Shown in pieces: positions 7,800 through 16,543 of a DNA stretch of 64,000 bases. The notes below the pieces were generated by a model that was not told where the DNA came from, searched no databases, and worked only from the letters and a program-made list of their open reading frames with translations. Position 1 is the stretch's first letter. Each line of letters starts with the position of its first letter. The translations under genes and the position numbers were made by a program. This DNA comes from an uncultured Sphingorhabdus sp. (GTDB lineage Bacteria > Pseudomonadota > Alphaproteobacteria > Sphingomonadales > Sphingomonadaceae): the NCBI GenBank assembly GCA_937873665.1, contig CALMYW010000517.1:101755-165754 (forward strand), in the 5' to 3' direction.

Positions 7800-9165
7800 C
7801 CTGTTCTTCGTCGGCTATCTCGGGCTGCTGATGCTGATGGCGTTCAAGCGGCCATTTCTGTTCACATTGGTCTACGCCTATATCGATATTATCGCGCCGC
7901 AGCGGTTGAGCTATTTCCTGCTCAATTCGATTCCGCTCTCGCTGATCCTGTTCGCTTTGGCGTTCCTCGGCTTCCTGGTCAGCGATGACAAACGCGACGT
8001 GCGGGTTTCGCCGCGCTGGGCGCTGTTGCTCGTGCTGCTCGCCTATTGCGGTTATTCAACCACGGTTGCGGTTGAACCCTTGGCTGCGCAGGAAAAATGG
8101 AGCTGGGTGTGGAAGGCGCTGGTTTTTGCAGCTTTTCTTCCCCTGTTGCTCAAGACCAAGCTGCGCATCGAAGCCTTGGCATTAACGCTGGTGCTTTGTG
8201 CTTCGGCACTGATCGTCACCGGCGGCATCAAGACGGCGCTTGGCGGCGGCGGCTATGGCTCGCTCGTCCTGCTGATCAACGACAATTCGGGCTTGTATGA
8301 AGGCAGCATCATCAGTTGTGTGGCGATCGCAATCATCCCGCTGATCGTCTGGCTGGCGCAGCATGGCACGATCTTCAAACCCGACTGGAAGGTGAAGACC
8401 TATGCCGCAGCACTCACCGTCGCCGCGCTGCTGATCCCCGTCGGCACACAGGCACGCACCGGGCTGGTCTGCATCGCTGTGCTCGCGCTGCTGTTCATCC
8501 GACAGACCAAGCGGCGGGTTCTGTATCTTTCAGGCGCGGCACTTGTTGGACTTGCTGCGATACCCTTCATCCCGTCCGCTTTCTCGGACCGGATGGAAAC
8601 GATCAAGGACTATAAGACCGACGAATCTGCATCCACGCGGATCGCCGTGTGGAAATGGACCTGGGAGTTCGTGCAAGAGCATCCCTTTGGCGGCGGCTTT
8701 GATGCCTATCGCATCAACAAGATCCGCTATGACCTGCCTGTCGTCGACGAAAATGGGTTTGATACCGGTGCGGTCGACCGCAAGGAAATCGTCGACCAGG
8801 GCCGCGCCTATCATAGCAGTTACTTCGAAATGCTGGGCGAACAGGGTTTCCCTGGTCTGATCATATGGCTGCTGATCCATGTCGGCGGGGTGTGGCGGAT
8901 GGAAATGATCGCCCGCATGTACAAGAAGCGTGACCGGCCCGACGAACAATGGGTCGCACCGCTCGCCACTGCGCTGCAAAATGCGCAAATCATCTATCTA
9001 GTAGGATCCTTATTCGTCGGCATCGCCTTTCAGCCCTTTGTCTATATGCTGGTGGCGATGCAGTTGGGGCTCGACACCTATCTGGCGCGGAGGCGCAACG
9101 AAGCGGCGTGGACGCCGATCAGAAAGCAGCGCTTGAAGGCAAAAGAGATAAGCGCGACGACCTGA
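7792..9165 (+). CDS. Exosortase A-associated putative O-glycosylation ligase (Wzy/WaaL-like)
   Basis: 457 residues with about ten membrane segments and a large periplasmic loop around residues 275-350. The family (TIGR03097-like, O-antigen ligase fold) joins or polymerises oligosaccharides at the periplasmic face. Supporting pieces are the N-terminal MAFKRPFLFTLVYAYIDIIAPQR and the STRIAVWKWTWEFVQEHPFGGGFD loop, which resembles the ligase-loop consensus ending in HxxP/GxG. With the glycosyltransferase on the opposite strand it forms part of an exopolysaccharide/PEP-CTERM locus. Confidence 0.87.
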   Translation: MRDLFFVGYLGLLMLMAFKRPFLFTLVYAYIDIIAPQRLSYFLLNSIPLSLILFALAFLGFLVSDDKRDVRVSPRWALLLVLLAYCGYSTTVAVEPLAAQEKWSWVWKALVFAAFLPLLLKTKLRIEALALTLVLCASALIVTGGIKTALGGGGYGSLVLLINDNSGLYEGSIISCVAIAIIPLIVWLAQHGTIFKPDWKVKTYAAALTVAALLIPVGTQARTGLVCIAVLALLFIRQTKRRVLYLSGAALVGLAAIPFIPSAFSDRMETIKDYKTDESASTRIAVWKWTWEFVQEHPFGGGFDAYRINKIRYDLPVVDENGFDTGAVDRKEIVDQGRAYHSSYFEMLGEQGFPGLIIWLLIHVGGVWRMEMIARMYKKRDRPDEQWVAPLATALQNAQIIYLVGSLFVGIAFQPFVYMLVAMQLGLDTYLARRRNEAAWTPIRKQRLKAKEISATT

Positions 9166-9208
9166 CTGGGCCTTGTCGTTGACAAGGTGGGTGGCTAGGG
9201 TTGCCTCT

Positions 9209-10381
9209 ATGACTACACCGCTTCCCAAAATCCCCGATGATCCGATTGCCGCCATAAATGCACGCATGACACAATATGCCGAAATCGTCACCGATTGGGT
9301 GCGTGGGAATATCGCCGAGCTTTCGGTGGCGGTAATAGCAGCGACGTTAGTCTATGTGGTGCTCAGCTGGCTCAAAAGGCGCGCTGCCAAGATAGCGCGC
9401 GACAGCGAAGACCGCTCAGCGATGACTTCGATCATCGCCCGGACTTTGGCACGAACAGGCAAGTTCTTCCGCATAATGGTCGCGGTCGAACTGGTCAACG
9501 GCTATGCCAATGCGCCCGAACAACTGGCGCGCACCATTGATGTGCTGTTCACTATTGCTGTTGTCTTGCAGGTGGCGATCTGGCTGCGTGAGATCGTCAT
9601 CGGCCTGATCGAACGCCGCGCCAATGAAAGCGGTAGCGAGCATGAAACGCTGCAAAGCGCGATGGTGCTCATTCGTTTGCTGGTCAGTTTTGCAGTCTTC
9701 GCCATTGCAGCGATCGTCATCCTCGACAATCTGGGGGTCAATGTCACCGGCCTTGTTGCAGGTCTTGGCGTTGGCGGCATCGCCATCGGCCTTGCCGCGC
9801 AGGGTATCTTCTCGGATCTATTCGCGGCGATGTCGATCATCTTCGACCGACCGTTCAAGCGCGGTGACACCATCACCTATGATACCACGACCGCCCGGGT
9901 GGAACGGATCGGGATGAAGAGTACCCGCCTGCGCGCGCTGACCGGTGAGGAGAAAATCATCTCCAATGCCAAACTTCTCGAAAAGGAAATCACCGACAAC
10001 ACCAAGTCGGTCTATCGCCGCGTCAATTTCCTGATCAGCCTTGTATATCAGACACCCGTCGAAGACGCACAGCGCGTTCCGGTACTTTTACGAGAAATTG
10101 TCGAGGCTCAAGGGGCCGAATTTATCCGCGGCGGCTTCCACACATTCGCGCCAAGCTCGCTCGATTTCCAGTTGGTTTTCGATGTCCAGAGCGAGGATCT
10201 GGACGAGGTTTTCCATGTCCGCCATGCCGTTGGCCTGAACATTGTCCAGCGTTTTGTCGACGAGGGTATCCACTTCGCTTATCCCACCCAAACGACCTTC
10301 ACGGCAGGACCCGACGGGACGCTGGTGATGCCTTATGCGGAGCGGTTGCACACGGCCCCTGCGCCGAACAAAAAGGCCTGA
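9209..10381 (+). CDS. MscS-family mechanosensitive ion channel
   Basis: 390 residues from the ATG at 9209, chosen because CTAGGG lies eight bases upstream. Four hydrophobic segments precede the pore region GLGVGGIAIGLAAQGIFSDL (TM3), followed by the beta-domain IIFDRPFKRGDTI and the cytoplasmic vestibule. This matches small-conductance mechanosensitive channels that relieve hypo-osmotic stress in the inner membrane. It stands alone, 43 bases after the ligase gene on the same strand. Confidence 0.92.
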   Translation: MTTPLPKIPDDPIAAINARMTQYAEIVTDWVRGNIAELSVAVIAATLVYVVLSWLKRRAAKIARDSEDRSAMTSIIARTLARTGKFFRIMVAVELVNGYANAPEQLARTIDVLFTIAVVLQVAIWLREIVIGLIERRANESGSEHETLQSAMVLIRLLVSFAVFAIAAIVILDNLGVNVTGLVAGLGVGGIAIGLAAQGIFSDLFAAMSIIFDRPFKRGDTITYDTTTARVERIGMKSTRLRALTGEEKIISNAKLLEKEITDNTKSVYRRVNFLISLVYQTPVEDAQRVPVLLREIVEAQGAEFIRGGFHTFAPSSLDFQLVFDVQSEDLDEVFHVRHAVGLNIVQRFVDEGIHFAYPTQTTFTAGPDGTLVMPYAERLHTAPAPNKKA

Positions 10382-10517
10382 TTCGCACCGCCTGAATGGC
10401 TATGCGGTGATATGACGTAGGGTCAGCGCGGCCAAATGGCGCGGCTCTTGTCAACCGCTCCAGAAAGGCGCAAAACCGCGCGCAATTCGAAAACCATTGC
10501 ACAAAAAGGAGCAGGAT

Positions 10518-10976
10518 ATGAGCGGAGTAACACCTGCCGAACTCGCAGGTCGGGTCGGCGAAGTCATCGGCAGTTCGGACTGGATGCTGGTCGATCAGGA
10601 TATGGTCAACAAATTCGCCGACGCGACCGGCGACCATCAGTTCATCCACGTCAATGAAGAGATGGCCAAGATGACCCCGTTCGGCGGCACCATCGCGCAT
10701 GGCTTCCTCTCGCTCTCGCTGCTCCCGGTATTGATGGCGAAATCAACCTGCCCCAAGATCGAAGGCGTCAAGATGGGCGTCAACTATGGCGGCAACAAAA
10801 CCCGCTTCCTCTCGCCCGTCCGCGTCGGCAAGCGCGTGCGCGCGCATTTCAAGCTGCTTGAGCTGGAAGAGAAGCGCCCAGGGCAATGGCAGCAGACCAT
10901 CGAATATACGCTCGAGATCGAAGGCCAGGAAAAGCCCGCCTGCATCGCCGAGTGGATCACCCAGTTTTTCGTTTAA
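10518..10976 (+). CDS. MaoC-family (R)-enoyl-CoA hydratase-like protein
   Basis: 152 residues, single hot-dog domain. The hydratase motif appears as ATGDHQFIHVNEEMA, with the usual Asp and His of the D-x4-H catalytic pair, followed by GGTIAHGFLSLSL. Members hydrate (R)-specific enoyl-CoA in fatty acid or PHA metabolism, and this single-domain type is also called NodN-like. An AAAAAGGAG site seven bases before the ATG fixes the start. A thiolase gene lies just downstream past a hairpin repeat, which fits beta-oxidation chemistry. Confidence 0.88.
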   Translation: MSGVTPAELAGRVGEVIGSSDWMLVDQDMVNKFADATGDHQFIHVNEEMAKMTPFGGTIAHGFLSLSLLPVLMAKSTCPKIEGVKMGVNYGGNKTRFLSPVRVGKRVRAHFKLLELEEKRPGQWQQTIEYTLEIEGQEKPACIAEWITQFFV

Positions 10977-10985
10977 TTGTTTTGC

Positions 10986-11075
10986 CGTCGCCCCTGCGCA
11001 GGCAGGGGCCGCAGGAGGTTTCTCCGGCGAATATGGCGTAAACCGACACCGGCCCCTGCCTGCGCAGGGGCGACG
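10986..11075. repeat. Hairpin repeat, GC-rich arm family, with GCGTAAAC loop
   Basis: Arms at 10986-11010 and 11051-11075 are perfect 25-base inverted repeats of the GTCGCCCCTGCGCAGG type. The 40-base loop holds the octamer GCGTAAAC at 11036-11043. The same architecture and octamer recur at 49632-49706 with near-identical arms, and at 16440-16520 and 29556-29644 with a different arm family. It is a REP-like dispersed element, sitting between the MaoC and thiolase genes, and could form a strong RNA hairpin in their message. Confidence 0.9.
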
Positions 11076-11098
11076 TGAACGTCGAAAGGAATTCTCCC

Positions 11099-12280
11099 AT
11101 GCGTGACGCAGTAATCGTTTCCACCGCCCGCACCCCGCTGACCAAGGCAGCGCGCGGCGCATTCAACAACACCACCGGCGCGACGCTCGGCGCCTTCTCG
11201 ATCAAGGCCGCTGTCGAACGTGCCGGCCTCGAAGGCGGCGAAATCGACGACGTCGTGATGGGCACCGCCGCCCAGCAGGGTTCGACCGGCGGCAACGTCG
11301 CGCGCCTCGCCGCGCTGCGCGCCGGCCTGCCGGTAACTGTCCCTGCCATGACCATCGACCGTCAGTGCTCGTCCGGCCTTATGACCATTGCGACCGCTGC
11401 CAAGCAGATCATCGTCGACAATATGGACATCTGTGTCGCCGGTGGCCTCGAAAGCATCTCCAAAGTCGTTGGCAGCGGCAAGATGTTTGTCGAGCCCGAC
11501 CGCGAGCTGCTTGAAATGCACCCGCATATCTACATGCCGATGATCGGTACCGCCGAAGTCGTCGCCAAGCGCTACAATATCAGCCGCGAATATCAGGACG
11601 AATATTCGCTCCAGTCGCAACAACGCACCGCCGCCGCGCAGGCCGCTGGCAAGTTTGACGATGAAATCATCGCCTGCGCCGCGACCATGGCTGTGGTGAA
11701 CAAGGAGACCAAGGAAGTCACCTATCAGGAAGTCACCGCCAACAAGGATGACTGCAACCGTCCCGACACCACGCTCGAAGGGCTTGCCAGCCTGAAGCCG
11801 GTGATGGGCGAAGGCCACACCATCACAGCGGGCAATGCCAGCCAGCTCTCGGACGGTTCGTCGACCTGCGTGCTGATGGAAGCCAAAATTGCCGAAAAGC
11901 GCGGTCTTACCCCGCTGGGCCGCTATGTCGGAATGGCGGTTGCGGGCACCGAGCCTGACGAAATGGGTATTGGCCCGGTTTTCGCGATCCCGAAACTGCT
12001 CGAACGCTTCAACCTGAAGATGGACGATATCGGCCTGTGGGAACTGAACGAAGCCTTTGCCGTGCAGGTGCTTTACTGCCGTGACAAGTTGGGCATTCCT
12101 GATGAACTGCTCAATGTCAATGGCGGCTCAATCTCGATCGGCCACCCCTTCGGCATGACCGGCGCCCGCTGCACCGGCCACGCGCTGATCGAAGGCAAGC
12201 GCCGCGGTGCCAAATATGCCGTGGTCACCATGTGCATCGGCGGCGGCCAGGGTGCTGCCGGCCTGTTCGAGGTCTTCTGA
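11099..12280 (+). CDS. Thiolase (acetyl-CoA C-acyltransferase)
   Basis: 393 residues from the ATG at 11099, which has AAAGGA nine bases before it. Thiolase landmarks are all present: the acylated Cys in [10 protein letters not shown], the [17 protein letters not shown] segment with its His, and the C-terminal [10 protein letters not shown] with the second catalytic Cys. The enzyme cleaves or forms beta-ketoacyl-CoA in the cytoplasm. The stop overlaps the next start by one base (TGATG), making an operon with the CMD-family and ABM genes. Chain length preference cannot be read from sequence. Confidence 0.94.
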   Translation: MRDAVIVSTARTPLTKAARGAFNNTTGATLGAFSIKAAVERAGLEGGEIDDVVMGTAAQQGSTGGNVARLAALRAGLPVTVPAMTIDRQCSSGLMTIATAAKQIIVDNMDICVAGGLESISKVVGSGKMFVEPDRELLEMHPHIYMPMIGTAEVVAKRYNISREYQDEYSLQSQQRTAAAQAAGKFDDEIIACAATMAVVNKETKEVTYQEVTANKDDCNRPDTTLEGLASLKPVMGEGHTITAGNASQLSDGSSTCVLMEAKIAEKRGLTPLGRYVGMAVAGTEPDEMGIGPVFAIPKLLERFNLKMDDIGLWELNEAFAVQVLYCRDKLGIPDELLNVNGGSISIGHPFGMTGARCTGHALIEGKRRGAKYAVVTMCIGGGQGAAGLFEVF

Positions 12281-12873
12281 TGCGGCTGTCGGCGCCTCGC
12301 ATCGCCCCCGTCGATCTCGAAAAGATCGATGACGAGCAGCGCGAGGCGCTGGCCCCCATGGTGGAGGCCGCGAAAGATGTGACCCGTTCCGGCGGGCATA
12401 TCCTCAATATTTTCCGCACGATGGTGCACGCGCCCAAGGCGCTCACCGCCTTCCTCGCATGGGGCGGTTACATATTATCGCGGCGCAACAGCCTGTCTGA
12501 GCGTGACCGCGAGCTGGTGATCCTGCGCGTCGGTTATAATTGCAAATCAGGCTATGAATTCACCCAGCACACTCGCATCGGGCTTGATGCCGGGCTGACC
12601 GAAGCCGAAATCGAAGCGATCAAGGCTGGGCCCGACGATCCATCGTGGAACGAAGCCGATCGCGCCATGCTGCGCGCAACCGATGATCTCACCCGCGATT
12701 TCCACGTCAGCGATGCCAGCTGGGCCGCTTTGTCCTTCTTTAGCGACAAGCAGAAGATGGATCTGGTGATGACCGTTGGCCAATACACCCAGGTGTCGAT
12801 GATGTTGAACAGCTTCGGTGTGCAGCTCGACCCCGGGCAGGAACTTGATCCGGCGCTTGATCGCCGGAAGTGA
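12280..12873 (+). CDS. Carboxymuconolactone decarboxylase/AhpD-like family protein
   Basis: 197 residues, all-helical. The AhpD-like core is seen in SLSERDRELVILRVGYNCKS followed by YEFTQHTRIGLDAGLTEAEI. The peroxidase CxxC of AhpD is not kept, since only one Cys (NCKSGYE) remains, so a redox role is doubtful. Many such proteins accompany CoA-ester metabolism genes. It starts inside the thiolase stop (TGATG), so the two are coupled. Confidence 0.85.
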   Translation: MRLSAPRIAPVDLEKIDDEQREALAPMVEAAKDVTRSGGHILNIFRTMVHAPKALTAFLAWGGYILSRRNSLSERDRELVILRVGYNCKSGYEFTQHTRIGLDAGLTEAEIEAIKAGPDDPSWNEADRAMLRATDDLTRDFHVSDASWAALSFFSDKQKMDLVMTVGQYTQVSMMLNSFGVQLDPGQELDPALDRRK

Positions 12874-12909
12874 ATCCGAATTTCCAAAACAAGAGAGAGA
12901 GGAATGCAA

Positions 12910-13203
12910 ATGGCAGGAATTGGAGTAGTCGCGACCCTGACCGTCGCAGAAGGCAAGAACGCCGAATTTGAAGCAATCTTCACCGAACTCGCCGCCCAGG
13001 TTCGCGCCAACGAACCCGGCAATCTGTTCTACACGCTCACCCGCTCGCGCGCCAACGGCCAGGTCTACCGCGTCCTAGAAGCCTATGCCGATCAGGCTGC
13101 ACTCGATGCGCATGGCAAGACCGACTATTTTCGCGCCGCCGGCCCCAAGCTCGGGCCTTGTCTCGCAGGTGCGCCCGAGATCGAGTATCTCGACGCGGTG
13201 TAA
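12910..13203 (+). CDS. ABM-domain (antibiotic biosynthesis monooxygenase-like) protein
   Basis: 97 residues, dimeric ferredoxin-like alpha/beta fold. The pattern GVVATLTVAEGKNAEFEAIF, then EPGNLFYTLTRS and VYRVLEAYADQAALDAHGKT matches YgiN-type putative quinol monooxygenases. GAGAGG lies seven bases before the ATG at 12910, and the ATG at 12904 is too close to that site. It is the last gene of the maoC-thiolase-CMD-ABM run and is followed by a good terminator at 13231. Confidence 0.82.
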   Translation: MAGIGVVATLTVAEGKNAEFEAIFTELAAQVRANEPGNLFYTLTRSRANGQVYRVLEAYADQAALDAHGKTDYFRAAGPKLGPCLAGAPEIEYLDAV

Positions 13204-13230
13204 TCCGAAGAGACAATTTGTCAAAAGTAC

Positions 13231-13269
13231 GGGTCCGGCTTTACTAACCAAAGCCGGGCCTTTAATTTT
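13231..13269 (+). terminator. Rho-independent terminator after the ABM gene
   Basis: An 11-base stem (13232-13242 with 13250-13260, one G-T pair) closes a seven-base loop and is followed by TTTAATTTT. It lies 28 bases after the ABM stop, so it ends the thiolase operon. Confidence 0.8.
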
Positions 13270-13296
13270 GCCCAAAATCCCTTGAGAGACTTATAG

Positions 13297-14448
13297 TTGC
13301 GCAAATCGATTTCTGGATCGACAATGTTATCGGCCATTTTTGCCTTATATGTTTTGGCGTCCGATACTGCACTCGCCCGCCCTCCGGAACCCGCCCCGGA
13401 CAAGATCGCACTGGCCCAGCTTGACGGATATTCAAGGGCCCTGGAGGATAGTGAGAGTTTTGCAGGAGTCGTGCTAGTCGCCCATGGTGGCAAGCAGCTA
13501 TTCCTGCGCCCCTATGGCAAGCGCGATCAGCAGGGTGAGGATCCCATCACCACCGACATGCGATTCAATATTGCATCCGCGGGCAAGATGTTCACCGCCA
13601 CTGCAGTCTTGCAACTTATCGCTGCGCAAAAGCTATCCCTCGACACCAGGGTGGGCGATGTCATCAAAGACTATCCCAATAAAGAGTTCGCCCAAAAAGT
13701 TACAGTTCGCCACCTGCTAACGCATATGGCGGGCGCGGGCGATGTTGATCTATTTGGCGCCGACAAGCAATCTGTCAGGGCAAATATCCGGTCTCACGCG
13801 GACATGCTTGCTCTGCATTGGGAGAGAGCCCCGGCTTTCGAACCCGGCACCCAACAAGTCTATGGCAATTTCGGCCATGTTATCCTCGGCAGGATGATCG
13901 AGCTGCTCTCCGGGCAAGACTATGATGGATATGTTCGCGATCATATTTTCACGCCTGCAGGGATGAGCCGGACGGACTTCGCCAATTGTGCCGATTATCG
14001 AACCGACACGGCGATTGGCTATACGTCCGTCGATGGCAAGGCCGTGCCCAACTGCATCACCCAGCCCACCAAAGGTTTTGCCGCTGGAGGCGCATTCTCG
14101 ACCGCAGGTGACTTATTCCGTTTCGTGGAGGCACTGCGCCAAGGGCGCTTGGTTCCAAAGCCGCTCTTTGTGCAAGCCATCACTACCCAGCATGGATTCA
14201 TGGGGTTGGGATTTTTCGCGACTGAGTATGGCGAAAATATACCAAAGCGCAACTTCCGCTGGGGACATGGCGGCAGCTCTGACGGTGCCTGTTCAGACGT
14301 ACGCACATATCCGAACACGGGTGAAACCGTGATTGTGCTTTCAAACCGCGATGCCCCGGCCTGTTTTTCAATCGCTTCGTTGCTGCATCGTGCTTATGAG
14401 GACGAGCAAAAAGCACGGCGACCGTCAGCTCAACTTCACCCGAAATAG
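13297..14448 (+). CDS. Serine hydrolase of the beta-lactamase class C/esterase family
   Basis: 383 residues starting at a TTG with GAGAG nine bases before it. The N-terminus RKSISGSTMLSAIFALYVLA reads as a signal peptide ending before ARPPEP, so the protein is probably exported. The serine-reactive SxxK is ASAGKMFTATAV, the Tyr motif is VYGNFGHV (YxN) and the third motif is HGGSSDGA. These are the penicillin-binding/class C fold. Whether it is an esterase, a peptidase or a true beta-lactamase cannot be settled by sequence. Confidence 0.85.
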   Translation: MRKSISGSTMLSAIFALYVLASDTALARPPEPAPDKIALAQLDGYSRALEDSESFAGVVLVAHGGKQLFLRPYGKRDQQGEDPITTDMRFNIASAGKMFTATAVLQLIAAQKLSLDTRVGDVIKDYPNKEFAQKVTVRHLLTHMAGAGDVDLFGADKQSVRANIRSHADMLALHWERAPAFEPGTQQVYGNFGHVILGRMIELLSGQDYDGYVRDHIFTPAGMSRTDFANCADYRTDTAIGYTSVDGKAVPNCITQPTKGFAAGGAFSTAGDLFRFVEALRQGRLVPKPLFVQAITTQHGFMGLGFFATEYGENIPKRNFRWGHGGSSDGACSDVRTYPNTGETVIVLSNRDAPACFSIASLLHRAYEDEQKARRPSAQLHPK

Positions 14449-15377
14449 GCGCCGTCGCGGATCCAACGGCTCGCCAGCCACTTTTCACCACCTGTCACCG
14501 GCATACCCGAATGCATCGTGCGTCGATCGCATTTCCCGTCTGCATCGACATTCCTGAAGACAAACAGATCCCCGGTGTTGCCCACGAAATCGAGTTCCAG
14601 TTCGGGAAAACGGGTTGCGCCGCCTTCGAACCCGTCATTCAGCCAGATCAGCGCAGTAACCGCCCGCTGCTTACCCGGATCTGCCTGATCGAAGGCATCA
14701 AGGTGCGCGCGATATTCCTGCCCCGGATTGTAATGCAGCACTGAAAGCGGTTCACCATTGACCAGTGGCGTATCGGTTGCCTCTGCAATCCGTCGATTGA
14801 TACGCTGGATAATCAGATCCTCAAACACCGGCCCGAAATTCATCGTTTCCGAACGGCGGATCGGATCGAGAATTCCCTCGCCCGTTATTGGGTGCACAAT
14901 CATCGCCGGGGCCAGCCAGGGTTGGGCCACCATACGAACATATTTGCACTGGTTCGGGCTCAGGAAATTTCGGACCACATAGACGAGTGGATCATCACGC
15001 AGCACTTCGCGTTCGGTTCCCAATTCTTCCTGCGCGAAAACCGCATCCAGTTGCAGTTGCATCTCGGCAAAGCGATCGGTGCGCGCCGCAGATTGCAAAA
15101 GTTGGCGGGCTTTTTCCAAATCGGCTGCACATCCGGTTCCGGCAGCAGTAAGATAAGCAAAAGTCCGCCTTGCATCGATGTGGCCATCCTTTGCTGCGCG
15201 TGCGATCATGCGATAGGCAGCCTTGGTGTCGACAGGTCCATGCAGTCCGGTCAGCCGAAATTCGCCCAGCATATATAATGCGTCAGCATCGCCTGAACGC
15301 GCGAGCCGTTCGAGTTGGACAGGTGCACCAGGAACGCCTTGTTGCAATGCGGCGACGACTTGCTGGAAGTTTAGCAT
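14436..15377 (-). CDS. 2OG-Fe(II) prolyl 4-hydroxylase-like enzyme with Sel1-type repeats
   Basis: 313 residues from the ATG at 15377. The N-terminal half carries Sel1/TPR-like helices (ALYMLGEFRLTGLHGPVDTK, then YRMIARAAKDGHIDARRTFA). The C-terminal half is a 2-oxoglutarate, Fe(II) dioxygenase with the HxD pair in YNPGQEYRAHLDAF, the distal His in RTMHSGMPVTGG and Lys of GGEKWLASRW binding oxoglutarate. It is a P4Hc domain, so a hydroxylase of a protein substrate is likely. Its 3' end overlaps the convergent hydrolase by 13 bases. Confidence 0.87.
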   Translation of the reverse strand: MLNFQQVVAALQQGVPGAPVQLERLARSGDADALYMLGEFRLTGLHGPVDTKAAYRMIARAAKDGHIDARRTFAYLTAAGTGCAADLEKARQLLQSAARTDRFAEMQLQLDAVFAQEELGTEREVLRDDPLVYVVRNFLSPNQCKYVRMVAQPWLAPAMIVHPITGEGILDPIRRSETMNFGPVFEDLIIQRINRRIAEATDTPLVNGEPLSVLHYNPGQEYRAHLDAFDQADPGKQRAVTALIWLNDGFEGGATRFPELELDFVGNTGDLFVFRNVDADGKCDRRTMHSGMPVTGGEKWLASRWIRDGAYFG

Positions 15378-15434
15378 CGCAATCCAATCCACCAACCGGC
15401 GCGTTTTGTAAAGCTGGCGGTTTGCAATCCCGAC

Positions 15435-16415
15435 CTATCGGGAAATCATGCCACCTTCAAAACGAAACCCGTCCTCACGGTCTTTCACAAGCAAGATCGG
15501 GCCGTCAAGATCGACCCATGCAGCCCCCTGCGCCACCAGAAACGCAGGATGAATTGCAAGGCTGGTCGACAGCATACAACCCACCATTAATTTAAGCCCG
15601 TGTTCCTCGGCCTCACGCGCCATCTTCAAGGCCTCGGTCAGCCCGCCAGCCTTGTCGAGTTTGATATTGATGCCATCATAATAGCGGGCGCATAGTTCCA
15701 GATCGGCACTCGACTGGCAGCTTTCATCAGCAAGCAAGGGCACCGGGGACTTAATCCCGTCCAGAAGCGCATCCTGGCCGACCGGAACTGGCTGCTCGAT
15801 CATCTCGACACCCAGCGCTGCCAGAGCGCTTGCCTCCGCCTCAATATCGAGCGCAGCCCAGCTTTCATTGGCGTCCACAATCAGGCGTACATCAGGCGCG
15901 CCTTTGCGGACAGCATCAACCCGTTCGCGGTCGCCTTCGCCGGTCAGTTTCAGTTTCAGCAGACCGAAGCCCCGCGCAGCCGCCTTTGCAGCATCGTTTT
16001 CCATCGCCGCGGGATCGCCAAGCGAGATGGTGAAGGCGGTTTGCAGCGGCTTGGGTGCAGTCGCAAGACCAGCCAGTTGCCACAAGGGCTTGCCTGCGGC
16101 TTTGGCCTCCAAATCCCAAAGCGCACAATCAAGTGCATTGCGGGCGGCGCCAGGGGGCAGCAAAGTCTGCACCGCATCTCGTGCCTCACGTACATCCATC
16201 GGCACAAGCGTATCGATCAGATCTTCAATCTGCGTCAGGCAGCTTTCAGCACTTTCGCCATGATAGTAGATCGCGGTGGCCTCACCCAGGCCGACATGCG
16301 TGCCATCACTGGCCGCGGCGACCAGTACATCAACATAGGTCTTGGTCCCGCGCGATATGATAAACTGCCCTGCGACCGGCCAGCGTTCAACTGCGGCACT
16401 AATGCGAAGACTCAA
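15435..16415 (-). CDS. Dipeptide epimerase (enolase superfamily)
   Basis: 326 residues if it begins at the TTG at 16415. A longer reading frame continues upstream, but those codons run into the hairpin repeat at 16440-16520, so I chose the internal TTG, with GGGG about 11 bases before it. Enolase-superfamily residues are clear: KLKLTG (KxK), VDANES, EQPVP, DESC and NIKLDKAGG. L-Ala-D/L-Glu epimerases of this type recycle murein peptides in the cytoplasm. The precise dipeptide is not predictable, and start certainty is moderate. Confidence 0.85.
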   Translation of the reverse strand: MSLRISAAVERWPVAGQFIISRGTKTYVDVLVAAASDGTHVGLGEATAIYYHGESAESCLTQIEDLIDTLVPMDVREARDAVQTLLPPGAARNALDCALWDLEAKAAGKPLWQLAGLATAPKPLQTAFTISLGDPAAMENDAAKAAARGFGLLKLKLTGEGDRERVDAVRKGAPDVRLIVDANESWAALDIEAEASALAALGVEMIEQPVPVGQDALLDGIKSPVPLLADESCQSSADLELCARYYDGINIKLDKAGGLTEALKMAREAEEHGLKLMVGCMLSTSLAIHPAFLVAQGAAWVDLDGPILLVKDREDGFRFEGGMISR

Positions 16416-16439
16416 ATGACATGCCCCTACGCCGTTCAA

Positions 16440-16520
16440 CCGTAGCCCTAAGCCTGTCGAAGGGCGCCTCTCAGCCAAGCGTAAACCTTGCGACGCGCTT
16501 CGACAAGCTCAGCACTACGG
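16440..16520. repeat. Hairpin repeat, CTGTCGAAG arm family, with GCGTAAAC loop
   Basis: Imperfect inverted repeats at 16440-16467 and 16495-16520 are of the AAGCCTGTCGAAGG type, well known in sphingomonads. The loop holds GCGTAAAC at 16479-16486, the same octamer as in the GC-rich family. It separates the epimerase from the PHB depolymerase on the minus strand. A sister copy is at 29556-29644. Confidence 0.88.
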
Positions 16521-16543
16521 TGTGGGAATGAGGTTGATTATGT

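Noticed and set aside
16416..16478. Longer N-terminus of the dipeptide epimerase
   Set aside because: The extra codons overlap the CTGTCGAAG hairpin repeat, which is not expected to be coding.
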